From: Xanthomonas cucurbitae
GTDB lineage: Bacteria; Pseudomonadota; Gammaproteobacteria; Xanthomonadales; Xanthomonadaceae
Assembly: GCF_002939885.1 (NCBI RefSeq)
Contig: NZ_MDED01000018.1
Span: forward strand, 27,416-91,415
Direction: 5' to 3'
Length of the DNA stretch: 64,000 nucleotides
In this document: positions 38,862 to 48,432 of the stretch, in pieces
Numbering within the stretch: position 1 is the stretch's first letter
How the letters are laid out: each line of letters opens with the position of its first letter
Made by a program: the position numbers and the translations under genes
Notes under the pieces: model-generated
Databases searched by the model: none
What the model saw: only the letters and a program-made list of their open reading frames with translations
Told to the model about the DNA's origin: nothing

Positions 38862-39122
38862 ATGTCTGTCGACACCCAGAAAGTTATTGAAGACAACAAG
38901 CGCAGCGCCCAGGACACCGGTTCGCCGGAAGTGCAGGTCGCGCTGCTCACCGCACGTATCGAGCTGCTGACCGGTCACTTCAAGACCCACAAGAAGGATC
39001 ACCACAGCCGTCGTGGCCTGCTGCAGATGGTCAACCGTCGCCGCAGCCTGCTCGATTATCTGAAGAAGAAGGACAACGATCGTTACAAGTCGTTGATCGA
39101 GAAGCTCGGCCTGCGCCGCTGA
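38862..39122 (+). CDS. rpsO: 30S ribosomal protein S15
   Basis: An 86-residue primary 16S rRNA-binding protein. [23 protein letters not shown] and [25 protein letters not shown] are the S15 signature helices that contact rRNA. Start ATG 38862 gives the standard length. A strong terminator follows directly behind the stop. Confidence 0.98.
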   Translation: MSVDTQKVIEDNKRSAQDTGSPEVQVALLTARIELLTGHFKTHKKDHHSRRGLLQMVNRRRSLLDYLKKKDNDRYKSLIEKLGLRR

Positions 39123-39135
39123 TCGAGTCCTACCG

Positions 39136-39168
39136 CCGCGGCGCAGCGATGCGCCGCGGTTTTGTTTT
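39136..39168 (+). terminator. intrinsic terminator behind rpsO
   Basis: CCGCGGCGCA (39136-39145) with TGCGCCGCGG (39150-39159) form a perfect ten-pair stem with a GCGA loop, then TTTTGTTTT. Read-through is needed for cotranscription of pnp, as known for Escherichia coli rpsO-pnp. Confidence 0.85.
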
Positions 39169-39291
39169 GGTCTTTCGCAACAATGTCATCGCAGCAGTTA
39201 CGTACATGGGCCGGAGCCTCCCGGCCGCCCGTTCTCGGCATGGGTCGACGACGGTCCAACGCAGACAGTTACACCTAAGGAAAAAACCTCC

Positions 39292-41406
<2,115 letters not shown>

Positions 41407-41426
41407 TCGCTGCAGGTCGATGCATC

Positions 41427-41458
41427 ACAAGAAAGCGGGCTTCGGCCCGCTTTCTTGT
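41427..41458 (+). terminator. intrinsic terminator behind pnp
   Basis: ACAAGAAAGCGGGC (41427-41440) with GCCCGCTTTCTTGT (41445-41458) form a 14-pair stem with the stable TTCG tetraloop. The A-rich 5' arm and T-rich 3' arm make it effective in both directions, so it can also serve the DUF2272 gene on the other strand. Confidence 0.85.
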
Positions 41459-41465
41459 TGTGTGC

Positions 41466-41604
41466 TTGATTCCTTCTCCCATCGGGAGAAGGTGCCCCGT
41501 AGGGGCGGATGAGGGTACGGACGAAGCCAGGTGCAGTTGGAACGGAGCAAAGGCCTCGTGCCCCGCCCCCTCCCCCCCGGCGGGAGGGGGCTTTGAATCC
41601 TGGC
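41466..41604. repeat. multi-hairpin dispersed element of Xanthomonas type
   Basis: Three perfect hairpins follow each other: CCTTCTCCC/GGGAGAAGG (41472-41492), GCCCC/GGGGC (41494-41506), and GCCCCCTCCC/GGGAGGGGGC (41565-41591), linked by GGATGAGGGTACGG and an unremarkable spacer. Elements with this wording are scattered between genes in Xanthomonas genomes as far as I recall. I see no ORF with family similarity in it. It lies between pnp and the 3' end of the DUF2272 gene. Confidence 0.6.
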
Positions 41605-42651
41605 TCACTCAGGCTGTTGCGTCGGCACAGGCTGCGTTTCCAGGCGCGGCGGTACGACGCGAGGGAAGCCGGGCGGCATCGTTTGTTGCGCAGGCGCGGT
41701 GCCGGGTGTCGACAGCGGCGCCGTCGGTGCCACCACTGCGGCATCAGGACGCAGCTTCAACAATGCAGCCCAATCGCGACGATTGAAATCGCACAGCTCT
41801 TCGTGCGTGGGCGTGCATTCGCTGGCGATGCCGAGGCCGTCTTCGCCCTGGTCCTGGCTGTTGTTGGATTGTGGCGTGGGCAAGACCACGCGGCCGGCCC
41901 GGTCCAGCGGCATCTTGCGCATCATCACCGTGTTGAAGACATTGCCGCCGATCAGGTACAGCGTGCGGTCGCCGCCGACGTTGGCGGCCACCACCACATC
42001 GCAATGCGACTGCCAAGGCATCGGCGCACTGCCGCCAAGCGCGGATTTCAGGCCGGCGTAGCCGAGCGCCACGCTGCGCCCGCGCAGCAGGCATAGCATG
42101 TCGCCGGGAGCGGGTTTTTCCACCGCCGGGTCGGTGAACTGGTAGGGGCCGGTGGCGCCGTCGTCGTAGGCACTACGGATGTAGTCCAGATGGCGCGCCG
42201 AGCGATGGAAGCCGCTCAGTCCGGCTTGCGTCATCACCCAGGAAATGAAAGCGGCCGACCAGGGATTGTCCACCAGGAACGCGCGGCAATCGCTGGCTGT
42301 GTAACGCGTGCCATCCAGTGCGGCGCAACTGGATGCTCCCGGCTGGCCGTTCATCGAAGCGAGCGTGCCGCTCTCGCGCCAGTAGCTGGCCACGCGCTGC
42401 CAGGCCACCAAGCCGTGGTCGGCCAGATAACCGGATTCCGCTTCAGTCACGCCCAGGTTGGCCAGGCGGCCCTTGGTGTCGATGAAGGGGCGTTGCCACA
42501 GGCGATGCTCGTTGCAGGCGCTGCGCACGATGGCGATGGCGGCCGGGCTGGTGCCGAAGCGTGGCGGAACGTCGCACACTTCCGCCGCAGCGGCGCTGCC
42601 CCCCAATCCTGCAAGCAGCACACAGATCCACGGCCAAGGTCTTGCAGTCAT
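41605..42651 (-). CDS. DUF2272 exported protein
   Basis: A 348-residue protein with a signal peptide (PWPWICVLLAGLGGSAAA). ATG 42651 follows GGGA and is preferred to a TTG 24 bases upstream. The central region has the DUF2272 blocks: VASYWRESG, DNPWSAAFISWVMTQAGL and FHRSARHLDYI, then PAPGDMLCLLRG and HCDVVV. The blocks resemble NlpC/P60-like or CHAP amidase folds (Cys in DMLCL, His in SHCDVV), but no assay exists that I know of. A Pro-rich C-terminal tail of about 45 residues ends it. Confidence 0.78.
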   Translation of the reverse strand: MTARPWPWICVLLAGLGGSAAAAEVCDVPPRFGTSPAAIAIVRSACNEHRLWQRPFIDTKGRLANLGVTEAESGYLADHGLVAWQRVASYWRESGTLASMNGQPGASSCAALDGTRYTASDCRAFLVDNPWSAAFISWVMTQAGLSGFHRSARHLDYIRSAYDDGATGPYQFTDPAVEKPAPGDMLCLLRGRSVALGYAGLKSALGGSAPMPWQSHCDVVVAANVGGDRTLYLIGGNVFNTVMMRKMPLDRAGRVVLPTPQSNNSQDQGEDGLGIASECTPTHEELCDFNRRDWAALLKLRPDAAVVAPTAPLSTPGTAPAQQTMPPGFPRVVPPRLETQPVPTQQPE

Positions 42652-42716
42652 CGAACGTCCCGCACGAAATCTCAATGGCTGCAGGCTGCCAGAGCGGCCT
42701 GCGTGCAGGCGTGAAA

Positions 42717-43601
42717 TCAGCGCGGTGGTGGTCCGAGCTTGAGCGATAGATCCACCGCTTGAACGTGCTTGGTCAGCCCGCCGATGGAGATGCAGTCCAC
42801 GCCGTCCTCGGCAATGGCGCGGATGCCGGCCAGGTCCACGCTGCCGGAGACTTCAAGTGGGATGCGTTGCGCGCACGGCAACGCGGCGACGATACGCACC
42901 GCCTCGCGACGCATGGCCGGATCGAAGTCATCGATGAGGATGCGGGTGCAGCCCACCTGCAAGGCTTCGCGCAGTTGCTCCAGCGTTTCCACCTCCACCA
43001 CCAGCGGCAGCTGCGGCTGCTGCGTGCGTGCGGCACGCACCGCCGCGCTCAGCGAGCCGGCGGCGCGGATGTGGTTTTCCTTCAGCATCACCGTATCGAA
43101 CAAGCCGATGCGGTGATTGTCGCCACCACCACAGCGCACCGCGTATTTCTGCGCCGTGCGCAAGCCGGGTAGCGTCTTGCGCGTATCCAGGATGCGCGCG
43201 CCGGTGCCGGCCACGGCGGCGACATAGGCCGCCGTGGTGGTGGCAGTGGCCGAGAGCGTCTGCAGGAAATTCAGCGACGTGCGCTCGGCACTGACCAGGC
43301 TGCGGCTGCGGCCCTGCAGCAGGGCCAGCACGGTGCCGGCGCTGACGCGCTGGCCTTCGTGGACGTGCCAGTCGATGCGCACCTGCGAATCGAGCGCGCG
43401 ATGGGCGGCATCGAACCAGGGCCGGCCGGCGATCACCGCGTCCTGCTTGCACAACAGGTAGGCGCTGTCGGCCTGGTCGGGCAAGAGCGCGGCAGTGACG
43501 TCGCCGCTGCCGATATCCTCGGCCAGCGCGCGCGCCACGTCCGCCTCGACCAGCTCCACAGGCGGCGCCTCCGGCAGGCTGGTGCGCACGGGCGAAGTCA
43601 C
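42717..43601 (-). CDS. nadC: quinolinate phosphoribosyltransferase (nicotinate-nucleotide pyrophosphorylase)
   Basis: A 294-residue enzyme converting quinolinate and PRPP to nicotinate mononucleotide. EDIGSGDVTAALLP near the start, SAERTSLNFLQTLSATAT, ILDTRKTLPGLRTAQKYAVRCGGG and VMLKENHI are diagnostic. The C-terminal VEVSGSVDL-like block (here LEVSGSVDL) follows. It starts four bases inside the Trm112-like gene upstream, so the two are coupled. Confidence 0.97.
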   Translation of the reverse strand: MTSPVRTSLPEAPPVELVEADVARALAEDIGSGDVTAALLPDQADSAYLLCKQDAVIAGRPWFDAAHRALDSQVRIDWHVHEGQRVSAGTVLALLQGRSRSLVSAERTSLNFLQTLSATATTTAAYVAAVAGTGARILDTRKTLPGLRTAQKYAVRCGGGDNHRIGLFDTVMLKENHIRAAGSLSAAVRAARTQQPQLPLVVEVETLEQLREALQVGCTRILIDDFDPAMRREAVRIVAALPCAQRIPLEVSGSVDLAGIRAIAEDGVDCISIGGLTKHVQAVDLSLKLGPPPR

Positions 43602-43867
43602 TTCTCGGGGAAGTCGGCAATCTGCGCGGTGGCGATGGCTTCTTCGGCCAGCAGCACCGGAATGCCGTCATCGACGCGGAAGATCCGCTTGCGGTCGCGG
43701 GTAATCAACGCTTCGCGCAGTGTTTGCGCCTGCACGCTGCCATCGGCGCGCTGCAGGGTTCCGCCGGCGATGGCGGTGTTGAGTGCTTCCAGGCCCTTGC
43801 CATCCAGCAGCGCCAGTGGCTGGCGGGTATCGGGCGAGCACAGCAGGTCGAGCAGTTTGCGATCCAT
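43598..43867 (-). CDS. Trm112-like small protein (YcaR family variant)
   Basis: An 89-residue protein: LLDLLCSPDTRQPL at the start and FRVDDGIPVLLAEEA near the end are the two blocks of the Trm112/YcaR family, normally 60 residues with three to four Cys binding zinc. Here only one Cys (residue 10) remains and about 28 residues are inserted. It overlaps nadC by four bases. Function of the family in bacteria is unclear; it may be a cofactor of methyltransferases. Confidence 0.7.
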   Translation of the reverse strand: MDRKLLDLLCSPDTRQPLALLDGKGLEALNTAIAGGTLQRADGSVQAQTLREALITRDRKRIFRVDDGIPVLLAEEAIATAQIADFPEK

Positions 43868-43874
43868 CGAAGTC

Positions 43875-43901
43875 TTGTCTTGCGTGGAGATTGGCTAGAA
43901 T
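43875..43901 (+). promoter_or_regulatory. possible purE promoter (TTGTCT-N15-TAGAAT)
   Basis: TAGAAT at 43896-43901 is a strong -10. The best upstream box is TTGTCT (43875-43880) at 15 bases, or TCTTGT at 17. The gap between the Trm112-like gene and purE is 58 bases, so divergent promoters overlap. Confidence 0.4.
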
Positions 43902-43925
43902 ACGTCTTTACCGCAGGGCAGGGCC

Positions 43926-44429
43926 ATGACCTCCAACCACTCCGCGCCGCTGGTCGGCATCGTGATGGGCTCCCGTTCGGATTGGGAGACCATGCAACAC
44001 GCAGCTCAGAAGCTCGATGCGCTGGGCGTGCCCTACGAAGTCAAGGTGGTCTCGGCGCACCGCACGCCGGATGTGCTGTTCACCTACGCCGAGCAGGCCG
44101 GCGCACGCGGCCTGCGCGCGATCATTGCCGGTGCCGGCGGCGCGGCGCACCTGCCGGGCATGCTGGCCGCCAAGACGGCGGTGCCGGTGCTGGGCGTGCC
44201 GGTGCAGTCCAAGGCGCTCAATGGCATGGATTCGCTGCTGTCGATCGTGCAGATGCCGGCTGGCATTCCGGTGGCCACTTTCGCAATCGGCAACGCTGGC
44301 GCTGCGAATGCGGCCTTGTTCGCGGCAGCGATGTTGGCACCCGAGCAGGCGCAGATCGGGCAGGCGCTGGCGCAGTTCCGCGCCAGGCAAACCGACGATG
44401 TCATGGCCAGCGACGACCCGCGCCAATGA
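43926..44429 (+). CDS. purE: N5-carboxyaminoimidazole ribonucleotide mutase
   Basis: A 167-residue purine enzyme moving the N5 carboxyl to C4 of the imidazole ring. [17 protein letters not shown] and VVSAHRTPD are the substrate-binding loops, and [14 protein letters not shown] and GVPVQSK follow. The start ATG 43926 is 24 bases behind the TAGAAT box. The stop overlaps purK (ATGA). Confidence 0.98.
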   Translation: MTSNHSAPLVGIVMGSRSDWETMQHAAQKLDALGVPYEVKVVSAHRTPDVLFTYAEQAGARGLRAIIAGAGGAAHLPGMLAAKTAVPVLGVPVQSKALNGMDSLLSIVQMPAGIPVATFAIGNAGAANAALFAAAMLAPEQAQIGQALAQFRARQTDDVMASDDPRQ

Positions 44430-45571
44430 CGACGCTCGGCATTCTGGGAGGCGGCCAGCTGGCCCGCATGCTGGTCCTGGCCGGTGCGCCACTGGGCGTG
44501 CGCTTTGCGACGTTCGATCCGGCCGCCGATGCCTGCGCAGGGCAACTGGCGCCGCTGCAGGTGGGCGCCTTCGACGATACCGCTGTGCTGGCTGCATTCG
44601 CCGCGCAGGCCGATGCGATCACCTTCGATTTCGAAAACGTGCCCGCAGCCAGTGCGCAGCACTTAGCAGCGCAGCTGCCGGTGTTTCCGCGTCCACAGGC
44701 GTTGGCGGTGGCGCAGGACCGGCTCAGCGAAAAGACCCTGTTTCGCGAGCTCGGCATCCCGGTGCCCGAATTCGCCGCAATCGACGATCGCGCCGGCCTG
44801 GACGCCGCACTGGCATGCATCGGTGCGCCCTGCGTGCTCAAGACGCGCCGCTTCGGCTACGACGGCAAGGGCCAGTTCCGGATCAAGACGCTGGCCGATG
44901 CCGATGCCGCGTGGGACGCACTGGGTGCGCAGGCCGAGCGGGTCGGGTTGATCCTGGAGGCCTTCGTGCCGTTCCAGCGCGAGGTCAGCGTGGTGGCGGT
45001 GCGTGGTCGCGACGGTGAATTCCGCGCCTGGCCGTTGACCGAAAACTGGCATGTGGATGGCGTGCTGTCGGCGAGTCTGGCGCCGGCCAGCGTGGACGCC
45101 GCCATGCAGATGCTGGCCGAAACGCGCGCGCGCGCGATTGCCGACACCCTGGATTACGTGGGCGTGTTCGCGCTGGAGCTGTTCGTGCGCGATGGCCAAT
45201 TGCTGGCCAACGAAATGGCGCCGCGTGTGCACAACTCCGGGCACTGGACCATCGAAGGCGCCGAAACCTCGCAGTTCGAGAATCATGTGCGTGCCGTGCT
45301 TGGCCTGCCATTGGGCAGCACCGCCATGCGCGGCCATGCCTGCATGTTGAACTGGCTGGGTGCGATGCCCGATGCCGAAGCGTTCCTGGCGGTGCCCGGT
45401 GGGCACTGGCACGACTACGGCAAGCACCCGCGCGAGGGGCGCAAGGTCGGGCATGCCACGCTGCGTGCCGACACGCCGCAGGCACTGATGCAGGCTCTGA
45501 CGCAGGCCGGCGCGGCAGTGCAGCGCGATGTCCAGGTGGCGCCGGTGGTCGCGCGCCTGCGCGGTGAGTAG
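44426..45571 (+). CDS. purK: N5-carboxyaminoimidazole ribonucleotide synthase
   Basis: A 381-residue ATP-grasp enzyme that carboxylates AIR with bicarbonate. [14 protein letters not shown] is the N-terminal Rossmann block; [15 protein letters not shown] is the ATP-binding lysine loop, [13 protein letters not shown] and [26 protein letters not shown] the ATP-grasp metal-binding block. It supplies the PurE substrate and is coupled to it. Confidence 0.97.
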   Translation: MTTLGILGGGQLARMLVLAGAPLGVRFATFDPAADACAGQLAPLQVGAFDDTAVLAAFAAQADAITFDFENVPAASAQHLAAQLPVFPRPQALAVAQDRLSEKTLFRELGIPVPEFAAIDDRAGLDAALACIGAPCVLKTRRFGYDGKGQFRIKTLADADAAWDALGAQAERVGLILEAFVPFQREVSVVAVRGRDGEFRAWPLTENWHVDGVLSASLAPASVDAAMQMLAETRARAIADTLDYVGVFALELFVRDGQLLANEMAPRVHNSGHWTIEGAETSQFENHVRAVLGLPLGSTAMRGHACMLNWLGAMPDAEAFLAVPGGHWHDYGKHPREGRKVGHATLRADTPQALMQALTQAGAAVQRDVQVAPVVARLRGE

Positions 45572-45710
45572 GTTGCGGCGGCTTGCGTGCGATATCGCGA
45601 TCCAGCGGCATCGGCAACGGAGGCCGCAACGCACCGCTTGATGCGCGCGCGATTCGGCCGGACGAGCTGCCGCATGATCGCCCGTGCAACTGCCCTCGCG
45701 CGCCGGGCGG

Positions 45711-46289
45711 CTAGCGCAGCCGGCTGGCCACGAAGTCCCAGTTGATGAGTTTCCAGAATGCATCCAGGTAGCGCGCGCGGTCGCGCTGGTAATCCAGGTA
45801 ATACGCATGCTCCCAAAGATCGCAGGCCAGCAGCGGCGTGTCCGGCCCGGTGAGCGGAGTGGACGCATTCGGCGTGGCGACCACCGCCAAGGTGCCGTCC
45901 GGGCGCTGCACCAGCCAGGCCCAGCCAGAGCCGAATGTGCCCAGCGCGACGCGGTTGAATTCCTGCTTGAAGTGCGCAAAGTCGCCGAATGATTTGCCCA
46001 TGTTGTCGGCCAGCTTGCTCAGCGGCTCGCCGCCGCCGCGTGGGCGCAGGCACTGCCAGTAGAAATTGTGATTCCAGACCTGTGCCGCCAAGTGAAACAG
46101 CGTGCCCTGCGCCCGCGCGATGATCTCTTCCAGCGTCAGCTCGGCGAACTCGCTCCCGTCGATGCGCGCATTGAGCCGTTCCACGTCGCTGCGGTGGAGC
46201 ACGCCGTGATGGGCTTCCAGTGTCGCGGCAGACAAATGCGGCTCCAGCGCGGCGCGAGAGTAGGGCAGGGCAAGGTATTCGATCGGCAT
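45711..46289 (-). CDS. sodB: iron-type superoxide dismutase with substituted gateway residues
   Basis: A 192-residue protein. The metal ligands are present: His27 (LEAHHG), His74 (VWNHNFYW), Asp157 and His161 (DLWEHAYY), and Gln70 marks the iron type. Compared with the usual first helix, where ligand His is followed by Y-G-K-H-H-x-x-Y, this protein reads HGVLHRSD: the conserved His at position 31 is Leu and the active-site Tyr at 35 is Asp. These residues guard and relay protons at the active site, so activity may be changed. It is divergent from the glutaredoxin gene. Confidence 0.85.
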   Translation of the reverse strand: MPIEYLALPYSRAALEPHLSAATLEAHHGVLHRSDVERLNARIDGSEFAELTLEEIIARAQGTLFHLAAQVWNHNFYWQCLRPRGGGEPLSKLADNMGKSFGDFAHFKQEFNRVALGTFGSGWAWLVQRPDGTLAVVATPNASTPLTGPDTPLLACDLWEHAYYLDYQRDRARYLDAFWKLINWDFVASRLR

Positions 46290-46409
46290 GATGGGCAGGG
46301 CAGCGAAGGGAGTCCGGCGGCGGGTCGCGTGAAGGCTTACAATGCGCGCCTTTGCGGAAGTCTATCCGACCCGGCGGTCGGGCCTGCCGCTCCCAGTCAG
46401 GAGAGTTCA

Positions 46410-46730
46410 ATGCCGGTGATGGAACGCATCCAGGCCGAAGTCGAACAGCACCCGATCGTGCTGTTCATGAAAGGCACCCCGCAATTCCCGATGTGCGGCT
46501 TTTCCAGTCGCGCGGTGCAGGCCCTGGTGGCCGCCGGCGCCGACCAGCTGCGCACCGTCAACGTGCTGGAAGAACCCGAGATACGCGCCAACCTGCCGCG
46601 CTATTCCAATTGGCCGACGTTCCCGCAGTTGTTCATCCACGGCGAGCTGATCGGCGGTTGCGACATCACGCTGGAACTGTTCGAAGCCGGCGAACTCAAG
46701 CGCATCGTCAGCGAGGCCTACCAGCCGTGA
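46410..46730 (+). CDS. grxD: monothiol glutaredoxin, CGFS type
   Basis: A 106-residue protein. ERIQAEVEQHPIVLFMKGTP and the active site CGFS near residue 30 are diagnostic of Grx4 proteins that carry and transfer [2Fe-2S] clusters. WPTFPQLFIHGELIGGCDI completes the glutathione site. AGGAGA lies upstream of ATG 46410. The SDR gene behind it overlaps by four bases (GTGA), so the two are cotranslated. Confidence 0.96.
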   Translation: MPVMERIQAEVEQHPIVLFMKGTPQFPMCGFSSRAVQALVAAGADQLRTVNVLEEPEIRANLPRYSNWPTFPQLFIHGELIGGCDITLELFEAGELKRIVSEAYQP

Positions 46731-47470
46731 GTGTGTCGCAGGACGGGGTGGGAGCGCAGGCGCTGGCCGGGCGAATCGTCCTGATTACCGGCGCGGCCGG
46801 CGGGTTAGGTACCGCCGCCGCGCAGGCGTGCGCCGGTGCGGGCGCCACGGTGGTGCTGCTTGGCCGCAAGCTGCGCCCGTTGGAACGCGTTTACGACACG
46901 CTTGCCAAGCTGGGCCCCGAACCGCTGCTCTACCCGCTGGATCTGGCCGGCGCCACGCCGGACGACTATGCCGCGCTGGCGCAGCGGTTGCATGCCGAAC
47001 TCGGTGGCCTGCACGGGCTGCTCCAGTGTGCTGCCGAGTTCGGCGGCCTCACCCCGGCCGAACTTGCGGCGCCCGCCGACTTCGCCCGCAGCATCCACGT
47101 CAACCTCACCGCGCGCGCCTGGCTGACGCAGGCCTGCCTGCCGCTGCTGCGCCAGCAGGTCGACGCGGCAGCCGTGTTCGTGGTGGACGATGTCGCACGC
47201 GTCGGGCAGGCTTACTGGGGTGCCTACGGGGCCGCGCAGCATGCGCAACGCGGGCTGATCGCCAGCCTGCATCACGAAACCGCCGCCGGCCCGGTGCGCA
47301 TCCACGGCCTGCAGCCGGGCCCCATGCGCACCGCCTTGCGCGCGCGCGCCTTCACCCACCAGGAAGACCGCGACGCGGCCGACCCGGTGCGCTACGCCAC
47401 TGCTTGCGTCAGCCTGTTGTCCCGGGCCGGTGCCGCGCACCGCGGCGCGATCTGGAGCCCGTCCGCATGA
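46727..47470 (+). CDS. SDR-family protein (YciK-like) without catalytic Ser and Lys
   Basis: A 247-residue protein; GTG 46727 overlaps the grxD stop. ITGAAGGLGTAAA is the dinucleotide loop and resembles YciK. The usual SSS-VG block is VVDDVARVG and the Tyr-x3-Lys block is YGAAQ (Tyr167, Gln171). The Ser and the Lys of the triad are gone, so ordinary oxidoreductase chemistry is doubtful. It ends in an ATGA overlap with a MarC-family gene. Confidence 0.85.
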   Translation: MSVSQDGVGAQALAGRIVLITGAAGGLGTAAAQACAGAGATVVLLGRKLRPLERVYDTLAKLGPEPLLYPLDLAGATPDDYAALAQRLHAELGGLHGLLQCAAEFGGLTPAELAAPADFARSIHVNLTARAWLTQACLPLLRQQVDAAAVFVVDDVARVGQAYWGAYGAAQHAQRGLIASLHHETAAGPVRIHGLQPGPMRTALRARAFTHQEDRDAADPVRYATACVSLLSRAGAAHRGAIWSPSA

Positions 47471-48066
47471 CCATTCTTTCGGCAGCCCTGCTGCTGTTCC
47501 TGATCCTCGACCCGCTGGGCAACATCCCCGTGTTCCTCAGCGTGCTCAAGCCGCTGCCGCCCAAGCGCCAGCGCTTCGTGCTGGCACGCGAACTGCTGAT
47601 CGCCCTGTGCGTGCTGATGGCGTTCCTGTGGGGCGGCAAGTACGCGCTGGAGCTGATGCACCTGCGCCAGGAGTCGGTGGCGATCGCCGGCGGCATCGTG
47701 CTGTTCCTGATCGGCATCCGCATGATCTTCCCGCGCCCGGAAGGGCTGATGGGCGAGCTTCCCGATGGCGAACCCTTCATCGTGCCGCTGGCCATTCCGC
47801 TGGTGGCCGGCCCCTCGGGCATGGCGGCGGTGATGCTGATGGGCAGCAATGAACCCACCCGGTTGTGGGACTGGAGCCTGGCGCTGATGATCGCCTGGAT
47901 CGGCGCCTCCTCGATCCTTGCCTCCGCACCGCTGCTGTACAAGCTGCTGGGGCACCGCGCCCTGACTGCGGTCGAACGCCTGATGGGCATGTTGCTGGTC
48001 GCCATCTCGGTGCAGATGTTCCTGGATGGGCTGGGCACCTACTTCAAGCTGCCTGTGTCGATCTAG
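47467..48066 (+). CDS. MarC/YhgN-family integral membrane protein
   Basis: A 199-residue protein with six predicted helices. FLILDPLGNIPVFLSVL is the MarC-family first signature and PLAIPLVAGPSGMAAVML the second. MarC was once linked to antibiotic resistance but its function is unknown; YhgN-type members are sometimes called NAAT transporters. It is the last gene of the grxD-SDR unit. Confidence 0.88.
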   Translation: MTILSAALLLFLILDPLGNIPVFLSVLKPLPPKRQRFVLARELLIALCVLMAFLWGGKYALELMHLRQESVAIAGGIVLFLIGIRMIFPRPEGLMGELPDGEPFIVPLAIPLVAGPSGMAAVMLMGSNEPTRLWDWSLALMIAWIGASSILASAPLLYKLLGHRALTAVERLMGMLLVAISVQMFLDGLGTYFKLPVSI

Positions 48067-48296
48067 GGCGGCAGCGACGGCCGGCGTTCCGCCTGCACTG
48101 CAATCGGCGACGTCCCCAAGCCGCGCTGCGCAATTGGTGGCAGTCCGTCCGCAATGCGGGGGGCAAGCCATTTCGCGACGCTAGTCTACTTTGCGATGAG
48201 ATCCTGATCGGCCGGGCATTTCACGTCCTTGTCCGCGAAGTGCATGTTGCACCAAGCGAACTTTGTCACGCCGCCGTCACAATCAGGCCTTAGCGT

Positions 48297-48313
48297 GTTA
48301 ATCTGTTGTTAAC
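48297..48313. promoter_or_regulatory. GTTAA-N7-TTAAC palindrome, candidate operator
   Basis: A perfect five-base dyad in an AT-richer patch 120 bases upstream of the receptor start. Its position fits regulation of the receptor gene. The protein that might bind it is unknown. Confidence 0.35.
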
Positions 48314-48360
48314 CGTTGCGGCAGCAACCAGTCGCGCGGCGAGGGACCCCAGATCATCGG

Positions 48361-48400
48361 CAGCCCAACCCCGGGAACGGTTGGGCTGACTGCGCTTTTT
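48361..48400 (+). other. leader hairpin with trailing T-run before the TonB-dependent receptor
   Basis: A ten-pair stem with a CCGGGAAC loop, then ACTGCGC and TTTTT (48396-48400). The stem lies 45 bases upstream of the start. The distance from stem to T-run (seven bases) is long for an intrinsic terminator, so it may instead be an mRNA-stability or attenuation element. Confidence 0.45.
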
Positions 48401-48432
48401 GTCACTGCCCAACTTGTATCGAGGCCACCGAA

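Larger units (their letters stand above)
48067..48432. other. gene-free leader region of the TonB-dependent receptor
   Basis: 366 bases without a recognisable gene. Two symmetrical elements are visible: the palindrome GTTAA-N7-TTAAC (48297-48313), a candidate operator, and the hairpin CAGCCCAACC/GGTTGGGCTG (48361-48370 with 48379-48388, eight-base loop), followed after seven bases by five T. GTCAC occurs twice near 48265-48280. No convincing sigma-70 promoter was found. Confidence 0.5.

Noticed and set aside
48173..48200. TTCGC-like pair resembling a plant-inducible promoter box upstream of the TonB-dependent receptor
   Set aside because: The second half reads TGCGA and not TTCGB at the needed 15-base spacing.
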